Below are positions 1 to 5,785 of a stretch of DNA of 7,673 nucleotides, piece by piece. Numbering within the stretch: position 1 is the stretch's first letter; each line of letters opens with the position of its first letter. Below the pieces are notes generated by a model. It made no database searches. It saw nothing but the letters and a program-made list of their open reading frames with translations, and was not told where the DNA came from. The stretch is taken from contig JANRKG010000423.1 in the NCBI GenBank assembly GCA_033763635.1, positions 1 to 7,673 of the forward strand, read 5' to 3'. The position numbers were made by a program, and so were the translations under genes. This DNA comes from JANRKG01 sp033763635. Lineage in GTDB: Bacteria; Cyanobacteriota; Cyanobacteriia; GCF-001939115.

Positions 1-158
1 CTGATGGACCGATGCTTGGGATACCATCCGGTTCAGCTTTTTCAACACCCTCTCTGTGTCTTAAAGCATGGGAGGCCCAACAAAATTCTCTTCCCTAAAG
101 TTTCGTTAAAGTATTGGTGACAAAACGGAATGATCAGTTAATTCACGTAGTTTACTGA

Positions 159-164
159 TATAAA
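159..164 (+). promoter_or_regulatory. Possible -10 element (TATAAA)
   Basis: TATAAA lies 47 bases upstream of the first DUF928 start codon and fits a sigma-70 type -10 box. There is no good -35 match at 16-18 bases; the nearest candidate is the weak TTAATT at 138-143. This is a guess from composition and position only. Confidence 0.22.
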
Positions 165-197
165 CCCTAAGTCCAGTTCTCTCTCTGATTGCAATTC

Positions 198-203
198 AGG
201 AGG
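198..203 (+). promoter_or_regulatory. Shine-Dalgarno site of the first DUF928 gene
   Basis: A perfect AGGAGG sits 8 bases before the ATG at 212. It is the strongest ribosome binding site in the window and fixes that start codon. Confidence 0.8.
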
Positions 204-211
204 TTTAACAG

Positions 212-1087
212 ATGCGGTTCCTTAAAACAATTCAATGTGTTTCAGTGGCCTTTCTTCTGGGTGCAATCACGGCGATCGATCTGGCTCCCATGTTGACTCA
301 AGCATCGGCTTCCGTTCCCACGTCAGAAACCCTGATCGCCCAATCCCGAACATCCCGAACTCGACGACGACTGCGGTTCCGTGTCGGGGTCCGGCCTTCC
401 AAAAACCGTATTGCGGGGTTCAGTCGGGGGTTCTGCCCAAATCAGTCTAAGGCGCTTGCAGTTGCGTTTGCACCCCCACCTCGTCCTGAAGAAAACATTC
501 CCCCTGAGCAGTCACAGAAAAAAATTCTCACTCCCGGTCCAGTGGATATGACTTTATCCGATTACCCGACCTTTTGGTTTTATATTCAATCGATGCCCGT
601 CAAAACTCCTATGCAGTTTACTTTGCAAGTTCCTGATCCAAAAGCACTGACGAGGGATCGACAAATCTATACGACTCGATTCGAAGTAGGTGGAACTGGA
701 TTGGTTGGAGTGCAGATGCCTAAAACAGTAGAAGCTTTAAAGATCGGTGAAACATATACTTGGCAGATGCGTATTGAGTGTACCCCTGGTGATCCTTCGG
801 GCGATGTTACCCTTGAAAGCTGGGTCCAGCGGGTTGATCCAAGCCGGATGCAAGCTAGCCCTGATTTTGACCCTAAAGCGATCGTGCGGAAGCTAACCCA
901 GGCACCGGAACGGGAGAAGCCTTTTCTATATGCAGAATTAGGAGTTTGGCAAGATGCTGTGACAGCGCTCATTGATCTCCAACGCAAACAGCCTAATAAT
1001 CAAGATCTGAAAGAAAATTGGCGTGAACTACTGACCCAAACGCAACTCGATGGGTTTGCAAATGCCCCCATTCTCGGAGTGAGGTAA
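212..1087 (+). CDS. DUF928 family secreted protein (first paralogue)
   Basis: A 291-residue protein with an N-terminal signal peptide (hydrophobic stretch about 10-24, likely cleavage near 31-34), so it is probably exported. A very basic segment follows (RTRRRLRFRVGVRPS, 49-63). The DUF928 core then shows PTFWFYIQ (119-126), GVQMP (166-170), YTWQMRIEC (182-190), SWVQRV (203-208), the ELGVWQDAV block (242-250) and a closing W..LL motif (270-274). This order of motifs matches my memory of the cyanobacterial DUF928 family, whose function is unknown. The mature protein has only two cysteines, C75 and C190, both shared with the next gene, so a disulfide is plausible in an oxidising compartment. 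The start is fixed by a perfect AGGAGG. The paralogue begins 93 bases downstream and the two may be co-transcribed. No catalytic motif was seen. Confidence 0.85.
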   Translation: MRFLKTIQCVSVAFLLGAITAIDLAPMLTQASASVPTSETLIAQSRTSRTRRRLRFRVGVRPSKNRIAGFSRGFCPNQSKALAVAFAPPPRPEENIPPEQSQKKILTPGPVDMTLSDYPTFWFYIQSMPVKTPMQFTLQVPDPKALTRDRQIYTTRFEVGGTGLVGVQMPKTVEALKIGETYTWQMRIECTPGDPSGDVTLESWVQRVDPSRMQASPDFDPKAIVRKLTQAPEREKPFLYAELGVWQDAVTALIDLQRKQPNNQDLKENWRELLTQTQLDGFANAPILGVR

Positions 1088-1096
1088 GTGAGGTAA
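1079..1096 (+). repeat. 9-bp tandem duplication across the stop codon
   Basis: GTGAGGTAA occurs twice in tandem (1079-1087 and 1088-1096). The unit is three codons long, so the final Val-Arg-stop of the first DUF928 gene is duplicated in frame, giving a backup stop nine bases later. It looks like replication slippage. Confidence 0.85.
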
Positions 1097-1170
1097 CCCG
1101 ATGCTTCCATCGCGTCCTTGCAAGTTCTGCTGTGGTCTGCTCCCATTTCCAATCGGTCGATAGTCAACTT

Positions 1171-1174
1171 GAGG
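1171..1174 (+). promoter_or_regulatory. Ribosome binding site deciding the second DUF928 start
   Basis: GAGG lies 6 bases before the ATG at 1181. The frame could open at a TTG at 1118, but that codon has no such site, and starting there would place 21 mostly polar extra residues before the signal peptide. The ATG at 1181 is preferred. Confidence 0.6.
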
Positions 1175-1180
1175 TTTTAT

Positions 1181-1978
1181 ATGAAAGTCTGGAAGGGTTT
1201 TAAGGTGATGTCAGTAGCCCTCGTTATAGGAGCAACTCTGGCAATTGACTTCATGGGATCGGCGGTCCACGCCGTTTCTGCAAGTCGCGATAGATCTGGA
1301 ACTTCCGTCTCATCTTCAGAAAACCTGATCGCGCGATCGAAGCGGCGACGGTTGCGGTTCCGGGTGGGAGTCCGGCCCTCTCGCTATCGGTTGGGTGGCT
1401 TCAGTCGGGCCGCCTCCTGTGGGGAGCAGCAATCCCTCACAGCCCTGGTGCCCCCACCCCAGGCGCAGGAAGGCTTACCCAATGAACATGCTACGGTTGA
1501 TAAAACCTCGAATGAACGACCCACGTTTTTTGTGAGTTTACCCTCCTTACCCGCTACAACTGGGCAATTTACCTTGCAGGATGAAGCGGGCACCAAACAA
1601 CTCTATAACGTCAAGTTTCAGGTGACTGGGAAACCGGGGATCGTAGGGATTGTGTTACCGAATTCATCTCCGGCCCTTCAGGTGGGGCAGAAGTACCTCT
1701 GGCAGGTGGCGGTTGCTTGCGAACCGGATGATCCCGCTAGCAACATTATTGTCAGTAGCTGGATTGAGCGGGTGAACGTTCCCACTGTTTCTGGAGCCGA
1801 TCGCATTGCTGCCCTGGCAGAACAGGGAATCTGGCAAGATGCCGTTGCTTCCCTGGCTCTAGAACGCTTCCAGAAGCCCCAGGATAAAGAAATCGCCGAA
1901 GATTGGGCTAGCTTGATGGAAGATGCGGGTCTGCCCCAGTTCAAGCAAACGGCGATCGTGCAGTTGGTAAAAAATTAA
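1181..1978 (+). CDS. DUF928 family secreted protein (second paralogue)
   Basis: A 265-residue paralogue of the preceding protein. It starts with a typical signal peptide (MKVWKGFKVM, then hydrophobic residues to about 21, with an Ala-x-Ala-like cleavage region near 28-35). Next come a basic stretch (SKRRRLRFRVGVRPS, 53-67), PTFFVSLPS (114-122), GIVGIVLP (153-160), KYLWQVAVAC (171-180), SSWIERV (192-198), EQGIWQDAV (214-222) and a closing W..L (242-245). The core RRRLRFRVGVRPS is identical to that of the first copy, and the only two cysteines (C80, C180) align with C75 and C190 there. Elsewhere the pair has diverged clearly, so the duplication is not recent. The start is the ATG with GAGG 6 bases upstream. 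Function is unknown; a role in or outside the periplasm is inferred from the signal peptide only. Confidence 0.83.
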   Translation: MKVWKGFKVMSVALVIGATLAIDFMGSAVHAVSASRDRSGTSVSSSENLIARSKRRRLRFRVGVRPSRYRLGGFSRAASCGEQQSLTALVPPPQAQEGLPNEHATVDKTSNERPTFFVSLPSLPATTGQFTLQDEAGTKQLYNVKFQVTGKPGIVGIVLPNSSPALQVGQKYLWQVAVACEPDDPASNIIVSSWIERVNVPTVSGADRIAALAEQGIWQDAVASLALERFQKPQDKEIAEDWASLMEDAGLPQFKQTAIVQLVKN

Positions 1979-1991
1979 CTGAATGGGACAT

Positions 1992-2030
1992 GGGGCATCG
2001 GCCACGAAGGGTAAATCTTTTCGATGCCCT
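1992..2030 (+). terminator. Weak inverted repeat after the second DUF928 gene
   Basis: GGGCATCG (1993-2000) and CGATGCCC (2022-2029) are perfect 8-base arms, extended by one G-T pair, around a 21-base loop. The hairpin begins 14 bases after the stop codon, where a terminator would be expected. The loop is long and no T-run follows, so it is at best a weak terminator or an RNA-stabilising stem. Confidence 0.3.
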
Positions 2031-2034
2031 TGAT

Positions 2035-2067
2035 CTGTTCCTGATGCCCTGTTCCTGATGCCCTGTT
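2035..2067 (+). repeat. 14-bp tandem repeat, about 2.4 copies
   Basis: The unit CTGTTCCTGATGCC occurs at 2035-2048 and 2049-2062, followed by a partial CTGTT at 2063-2067. The GATGCCC core also appears at 2023-2029 in the right arm of the nearby inverted repeat, so several alternative stems with 1993-2000 are possible. This is a small intergenic array of unknown role. Confidence 0.7.
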
Positions 2068-2150
2068 AACACGATCCTCTACACTAAAGGTTATTTCCTG
2101 TGCCCTGTCAAAACACCCATCGTATGACTTCCCCTTCTCAACTACTGATT

Positions 2151-2154
2151 GGAG
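2151..2154 (+). promoter_or_regulatory. Ribosome binding site of the pentapeptide gene
   Basis: GGAG lies 9 bases before the ATG at 2164 and supports that start over the in-frame TTG at 2149, which overlaps the site itself. Confidence 0.6.
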
Positions 2155-2163
2155 TCAGCAAGC

Positions 2164-3225
2164 ATGGATGCGGATGAATTGGTGAAGCGCTACGCAGCAG
2201 GGAAGCGGGAGTTCGTTTGGGCAAATCTACCATCTGTAAATTTAGCGAATCAACACCTTGATGGGATCAATCTATCTCGTGCGAATTTGTCCGCAGCGAA
2301 TTTAGAACGAATTAGTTTGAAACAAGCGTGTTTGACCAAGGCCAATTTGCAAAATGCGAATTTGCGAAACGCCAATTTGCAGGGGGCGAATCTGCGTAAA
2401 GCGGACCTTACGGGGGCTATCTTAGAGAATACCCAGATCGAAGAGGCGGATTTGCAAGGGGCAATCATGCCCGATGGTAGTATCTACGAAACTCTTGAGT
2501 TCAAGCAAGACTCCCCTGAAGCAGCGGCAATCTCTACCCCTTCCCCTTCGCAAGCAAATCCCATTGCTCCCCCTTCCTCCCCTGTTCCTTTCTCACCTCC
2601 GGTTTTACCCTCTCCACAACGTCCCGCCCCCTCTAAAAACCTCTGGGAAGTGGTGCCCTGGCCCTCCCTATTGCTGTTCGGAGTAGGCTATGGCTTTTAT
2701 GGTTTATTGATGGGAGTATTGCAGGGGGAAGCGATCGGCTGGCCTCTGGTACTTTTTAGTGCAATTCTATGGGCAGTGGATGAAGCCTATAGTGGGTTTA
2801 TTCCGATCCTTGCTGCGATCGTCACTGTGGTTAGTATTGAGCGGAATATAGAAGTCTTTTACGTTCCTGCCGCTGTGTCTACTGCACTGTTTATTTCTCT
2901 GAGGTTTATTGGGTGGGATTGGTACAAAGCAGTAAGGGATAGTTTGTGGATCGGTGGGATTGGAGTCATCTTAATGACGATCGCGACCTGGTTCTTTCGA
3001 GGTGAATATGAGAAGACTATTGGAGTTGTTGTTTCTGGAAAAAGTGTTTTTGCGATCTTTCTCTTGTTAGGCATGGCAGGTAGTGCGCTAGGAATGGTGG
3101 CATGGATGCAGATGAATCGCGATGGGTTCAAGACAAAATCTATTCTCTGGATCATGTTAGGCGTTGCAGCACTGGGACTTTTCATTGGGAGTGTGGTTGG
3201 CTTCAGGTTTGCGAGTACCAGTTAG
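2164..3225 (+). CDS. Pentapeptide-repeat protein with C-terminal multi-pass membrane domain
   Basis: A 353-residue protein of three parts. Residues 1-20 (MDADELVKRYAAGKREF...) resemble the lead-in common in cyanobacterial pentapeptide proteins. Residues about 21-105 are pentapeptide repeats of the A(N/D)Lxx type, clearest at 55-101 (runs such as KANLQNANLRNANLQGANL), predicted to fold as a right-handed beta helix. Residues about 117-158 form a Pro/Ser-rich linker. Residues 160-353 contain about six hydrophobic segments, near 165-186, 193-227 (perhaps two), 231-250, 261-278, 293-314 and 326-348. The beta helix is thus probably tethered to a membrane, most likely facing the cytoplasm because no signal peptide precedes it. 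The membrane part matches no transporter I recognise. The gene follows the DUF928 pair by 185 bases and may have its own promoter. Function is unknown. Confidence 0.85.
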   Translation: MDADELVKRYAAGKREFVWANLPSVNLANQHLDGINLSRANLSAANLERISLKQACLTKANLQNANLRNANLQGANLRKADLTGAILENTQIEEADLQGAIMPDGSIYETLEFKQDSPEAAAISTPSPSQANPIAPPSSPVPFSPPVLPSPQRPAPSKNLWEVVPWPSLLLFGVGYGFYGLLMGVLQGEAIGWPLVLFSAILWAVDEAYSGFIPILAAIVTVVSIERNIEVFYVPAAVSTALFISLRFIGWDWYKAVRDSLWIGGIGVILMTIATWFFRGEYEKTIGVVVSGKSVFAIFLLLGMAGSALGMVAWMQMNRDGFKTKSILWIMLGVAALGLFIGSVVGFRFASTS

Positions 3226-3353
3226 GAAAAAGACAAACTCTCTCTGAACACTTGACCTTAGTTAACTTGGCGATGGAAAGCGGCTTTAAAAGCGGGCATT
3301 AATGCAGCCTGAAGCAAGAAAATGGCTTCTCTATCTAATAATTTCCGGTTGTA
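3226..3353. other. Non-coding stretch between the pentapeptide gene and the IS remnant
   Basis: No gene with a start and ribosome binding site was found. The minus strand is free of stops from about 3350 down to a TAA at 3258-3260, about 30 codons. Its translation contains AALMPAFKAAFHRQVN, which looks protein-like but has no start and no family I can name. It could be a gene fragment or chance. No clear terminator hairpin follows the pentapeptide gene. Confidence 0.4.
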
Positions 3354-3691
3354 AGGGACTTGCGGAGAAATAAACTCCCAGCGATCCTAGAGGATAGGAA
3401 GCGCGGATATTCCCGTTGCTGCTCTAAATCTCTAAAATTGGAATTGCAGAGATAATGCTAAGCAACCCTATCAAATCTAGCTTCAAAGATGCGGCCAAGA
3501 AAGTGACTGGTTTCCGCAAGCGAGACTTCATGGCAAAAGTTGCCGAAGATTACTTCGATGGTTCAGCCCGAAAAACCGAAACCCATTTAGGATGGTGTCA
3601 TCATAGCATCCAGCTTGGCTTGCATGAACGACGAACAGGAATGATTTGTGTGGATAACTATCGGGCTAGGAGACGGCACAAAAGTGAAGAG
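3354..3691 (+). mobile_element. Left-end remnant of an ISAzo13-like insertion sequence
   Basis: This stretch holds the 5' part of a transposase gene (from 3455) and about 100 bases of leader. The leader begins near AGGGACTTGCGGAGAAATAA (3354-3373), which I take as the likely left terminus because of its place before the transposase gene; the exact IS end was not confirmed. The element breaks off near 3691, where sequence from an antisense dehydrogenase gene begins. No reverse complement of the putative left terminus was found downstream, so the right end and about three quarters of the transposase are gone. The element can no longer move by itself. Confidence 0.55.
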
Positions 3692-3745
3692 AGTTGGTCA
3701 GCTATGCAGGGTTACATGCGGTGGCAACAAGTTGATGACCTGTAG
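3455..3745 (+). pseudogene. Truncated ISAzo13-type transposase (N-terminal remnant)
   Basis: The frame encodes 96 residues, of which about the first 79 resemble the N-terminus of cyanobacterial ISAzo13-like transposases: FKDAAKKVTGFRKRDFMAKV (10-29), YFDGSARKTETHLGW (33-47), QLGLHERRTGMICVDN (53-68) and HKSEE (75-79). Full-length relatives are several hundred residues and carry a DDE catalytic domain; none of that is present. From about residue 80 the reading continues into DNA that is the antisense of an SDR gene, so the last 17 residues are not transposase. The family was assigned from memory of the motif pattern. A weak GAGA lies just before the ATG. Any peptide made would lack catalytic residues and could not transpose DNA. 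Confidence 0.65.
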
Positions 3746-3811
3746 CAAGCACCGCTTCACTGATGGCTCGTCCTAACCCACGAGAACTACCGTGATGACC
3801 AAACTTGTGAT
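3693..3811 (-). pseudogene. Remnant of the 5' end of a short-chain dehydrogenase/reductase gene
   Basis: Read on the minus strand, codons from 3791 to 3705 give GSSRGLGRAISEAVLATG followed by HQLVATACNPA. This is the Rossmann beta1-turn-alphaA-beta2 start of an SDR, with the TGxxxGxG cofactor loop. Just upstream, in a frame shifted by one base, VIT supplies the expected beta1 strand, so one base was lost in the ACGG around 3791. An AAAGGAG (3820-3826) stands 8 bases before an ATC at 3809-3811, where an ATG would be expected. A TAG at 3702-3704 replaces what is probably a Gln codon after NPA, and similarity ends at about 3692, where the IS remnant begins. The start is 60 bases downstream of the hydrolase stop, so this was probably the last gene of the minus-strand cluster. 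Confidence 0.7.
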
Positions 3812-3819
3812 ATAAAAAT

Positions 3820-3826
3820 CTCCTTT
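3820..3826 (-). promoter_or_regulatory. Orphan ribosome binding site before the dead SDR start
   Basis: AAAGGAG on the minus strand is followed after 8 bases by ATC instead of ATG. Its good match and correct spacing mark the original start of the SDR remnant and indicate that a start-codon change contributed to its death. Confidence 0.5.
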
Positions 3827-3871
3827 CAAAGCTAACGCTAACCTTGGAGGGTTTGGGATAAGGAGTTTGGA

Positions 3872-4711
3872 TTAGTTTTCCTGACGGAGGAAGTCAAGCA
3901 ATGCCGGATTCACCTGATCAGCGTGAGTCCAATTGATGGCATGAGGTCCACCTGGAATAACTACCAATCGGCTGTTTTTAATCAGTTGTGGCAGCCTTGC
4001 AGCAGTAGATTCAAAGGGCAGAATGCGATCGCTATCTCCATGAATGATCAGGGTTAGCACATCAATCCGGGGTAGATCATTGCGGAAATCGGTTAACCAG
4101 GACGGCACACAATCCAATGTGCCTTTTGCCGATGCTCCGGCTGCCACATTCCAACTGGCTTGAATTGCTTCATTGCTGATGCGATCTCCTAACAATACAT
4201 CCACATTGAAGAAGTCTCTGAAGAAGGCAGAAAAATAGGCTGGACGGTCTTCCACGATCGCTTTCATAATGCCATCGAAAACACTCTGATCAACGCCCTC
4301 TGGATTATCGTCTGCCTTTAACAAAAATGGTGGAACAGGAGCCATTAACACAGCTTTTTTCACCCGTTCTGAGCCGTACTTGCCAAGATAGCGTGTGACT
4401 TCACCCGTTCCCATTGAAAAGCCAACCAGGACCGCATCGTGTAGGTCAAGTTTGGTTATGAGGGTGTTGAGATCGGCGGCGAAGGTATCGTAGTCATAAC
4501 CGACTGAGGGTTGGCTGGAATTGCCAAATCCCCGGCGATCGTAGGTAATCACGCGATACCCTTCGTTCAGCAGAACGAGTACCTGTTTCTCCCAGGAATG
4601 ACCGCTCAATGGAAATCCGTGAATCAATACAACGGGTTGACCTGTTCCCAAATCTTCGTAGTAGATATCGATGTTTGCAGAATTTTCTTGACCAACCGTA
4701 ACGTAAGGCAT
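3872..4711 (-). CDS. Alpha/beta hydrolase, non-heme haloperoxidase/esterase type
   Basis: A 279-residue intact alpha/beta-hydrolase fold enzyme, a usual length for the cofactor-free haloperoxidase/arylesterase group. Landmarks are the oxyanion-hole HGFP (31-34), YDRRGFGNSSQP (57-68), the nucleophile elbow GFSMGTGE (97-104) with S99, the acid D228 within HGDSDRILP (224-232), and the histidine H257 within GGPHAINW (254-261). All three triad residues are present. The enzyme should hydrolyse esters or similar bonds in the cytoplasm; no signal peptide is seen. Members of this group are often annotated as chloroperoxidases, but hydrolysis is the more likely physiological activity and the substrate is unknown. 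The ATG has a GGAG (4721-4724) 9 bases upstream. It lies between the broken GMC gene and the dead SDR, all on the same strand, suggesting a former shared transcript. Confidence 0.88.
   Translation of the reverse strand: MPYVTVGQENSANIDIYYEDLGTGQPVVLIHGFPLSGHSWEKQVLVLLNEGYRVITYDRRGFGNSSQPSVGYDYDTFAADLNTLITKLDLHDAVLVGFSMGTGEVTRYLGKYGSERVKKAVLMAPVPPFLLKADDNPEGVDQSVFDGIMKAIVEDRPAYFSAFFRDFFNVDVLLGDRISNEAIQASWNVAAGASAKGTLDCVPSWLTDFRNDLPRIDVLTLIIHGDSDRILPFESTAARLPQLIKNSRLVVIPGGPHAINWTHADQVNPALLDFLRQEN
4025..4032. repeat. HIP1 octamer GCGATCGC
   Basis: A perfect HIP1 palindrome inside the hydrolase gene. HIP1 is a frequent octamer in many cyanobacterial genomes and supports the assignment of the host. 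Confidence 0.85.
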
Positions 4712-4844
4712 GAGCGTTTTCTCCGTTGTAAATTAATTGAGTTTTCACTTGTGCATAAGAGTTGCTTTGCTGGGTAACACAGTTTCTTCTCGCTTACCAA
4801 TTGTCGCGATCGCCAACAGCTAAATAGCCCAAGTGCCCCGGATT
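4712..4844 (-). other. Gap between the GMC pseudogene and the hydrolase gene
   Basis: These 133 bases are longer than the other gaps in the minus-strand cluster. They hold a HIP1 site and an AT-rich stretch near 4727-4740 just upstream of the hydrolase ribosome binding site. A separate promoter for the hydrolase could lie here, which would explain how it survived next to a dead gene, but I see no convincing -35/-10 pair and no terminator. Confidence 0.35.
4806..4813. repeat. HIP1 octamer GCGATCGC
   Basis: A perfect HIP1 palindrome in the gap upstream of the hydrolase gene, embedded in TCGCGATCGCCA. Confidence 0.85.
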
Positions 4845-5773
4845 TTACACGTTGTACCGGCTCATCAGTGTTTGGCGAGTCCGACTGGCTTTAATGAGAT
4901 CCGCTGCTTTTTCGCCAATCATGATGGTGGGTGCGTTCGTGTTGCCAGTCGTCAGGGTTGGCATGATGGAAGCATCAACAATCCGCAAGCCTTCAACACC
5001 ATGAACACGGAGTTCAGGATCAACTACCGCCATTGAATCAGTGCCCATTTTGCAGGTGCCGACTGGATGGGACATCGTATCGCAAGCTTCTCGAACGTAA
5101 TCGGCAAGTGCCTCATCGCTCTGCACCTCCAGACCGGAAGCCAGTTCCTTTTAGGACGATCGAGGATAGGCACCAGGAATGCCGCTGCCGCACTATGTCG
5201 CTTCCCATCTTTAACGGTTAACTGATAAAGCCCTGCACCTTGCTGTTGACTGCCGTTGAAGTCAGGATTATTTTCATATCCCAGGGCGATCGCACTATCA
5301 ACAAAGCGTTGAGACGTAACTGCTGGAGCTGCAATATCAGTGACGCTTAACTCTCCATTCACCCCATGATAGTCAGAAGCACCCTGTTGCTGATGCTCCG
5401 ATTTCTTGAAATAGGGCAACACACTTTCGTAGCTCCACCCAGGATTCCCTAAAGCCTGCCAGTAGTCATAATCATGGGGATTACCCCGAATATAAATCAT
5501 GAAATTAATCGAGCTGCTACCTCCCAAAACCTTGCCACGGGGACAAAAGATTTTGCGATTGTTGAGGTAGGGTTCTGGTTCTGAAAAGTAACTCCAATCG
5601 ACCTCAGAACCGAGTAATCTCAAGCATTCTGATGGAACTTGAATCTCTGGTTTGGTATCTGGATTACCTGCTTCCAGGAGTAACACAGTTGTTTCACTGT
5701 CCTCTGTCAAACGGTTCGCCACCACGCAGCCTGCTGACCCAGCCCCAATCACGATGTAGTCATAGTGAGTCAT
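4845..5773 (-). pseudogene. GMC family oxidoreductase (choline dehydrogenase-like), internally deleted
   Basis: Glucose-methanol-choline oxidoreductases are FAD enzymes that oxidise alcohols. The N-terminal half is clear: YIVIGAGSAGCVVANRL (6-22, FAD-binding loop), LLLEAG (31-36), PRGKVLGGSSSIN (78-90, GMC signature) and IRGNPHDYDYW (95-105), running to VPILDRP (201-207). The frame then turns to nonsense. In another frame, from 5150, the C-terminus resumes: KELASGLEVQSDEAL, SHPVGTCKMG with the catalytic His, and GNTNAPTIMIGEKAADLI with the second active-site Asn, ending at TAA 4845-4847. Family members have about 500-530 residues and only about 310 are accounted for, so roughly 200 central residues were deleted near 5150-5155 and the frame shifted. 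A TAA at 5151-5153 blocks the second frame upstream. The ATG at 5773 has AGGAGA 6 bases before it. No functional enzyme is expected. Confidence 0.85.
5286..5293. repeat. HIP1 octamer GCGATCGC
   Basis: A perfect HIP1 palindrome inside the surviving N-terminal half of the GMC gene. It suggests this gene has a cyanobacterial history rather than being a very recent arrival from elsewhere. Confidence 0.85.
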
Positions 5774-5779
5774 CCGAAT

Positions 5780-5785
5780 TCTCCT
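5780..5785 (-). promoter_or_regulatory. Ribosome binding site of the GMC pseudogene
   Basis: AGGAGA on the minus strand lies 6 bases before the ATG at 5771-5773. It selects the Met that directly precedes the FAD-binding strand (MTHYDYIVIGAG) over any start further upstream in the frame. Confidence 0.6.

Larger units (their letters stand above)
1..211. other. Upstream region of the first DUF928 gene
   Basis: No gene can be supported here. Two plus-strand frames are open from the window edge, ending at TAA 94-96 and TGA 118-120. Either could be the tail of a gene lying to the left, but the roughly 30-40 residues match nothing I recognise. The stretch from about 96 to 170 is AT-rich, with TAAAGT repeated at 96-101 and 107-112, and a TATAAA at 159-164 that could be a -10 element. 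The leader ends in a strong Shine-Dalgarno site. The promoter of the DUF928 gene most likely lies in this region. Confidence 0.4.

Noticed and set aside
1..120. Two open plus-strand frames at the left edge as the end of an upstream gene
   Set aside because: Both are short and neither translation shows a motif; with two competing frames there is no ground for choosing one.
1118..1180. TTG start at 1118 for the second DUF928 gene
   Set aside because: It would put 21 extra, mostly polar residues before a good signal peptide, and the ATG at 1181 has a GAGG at the right spacing.
2035..2067. Tandem repeat as a CRISPR array
   Set aside because: The 14-base units are directly adjacent without spacers, and no cas gene is near.
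2250..2468. Antisense frame of 72 codons across the pentapeptide repeats
   Set aside because: It is the mirror of a periodic repeat: the A(N/D)Lxx codons read backwards give a repetitive Lys/Phe/Ala protein with no independent start signal.
3102..3302. Plus-strand frame overlapping the end of the pentapeptide gene
   Set aside because: It lies mostly in a shifted frame of a clearly coding region, has no ribosome binding site, and its translation has no recognisable motif.
3384..3395. ATCCTAGAGGAT as a terminator or operator
   Set aside because: The 5-base arms leave only two bases for the loop and no T-run follows; it could only matter as a palindromic protein site, for which there is no other evidence.
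4845..5126. The GMC C-terminal frame as a separate 93-residue gene starting at GTG 5126
   Set aside because: The same frame carries GMC sequence upstream of that GTG (KELASGLEV), so it is the tail of the broken oxidoreductase, not a gene with its own start.
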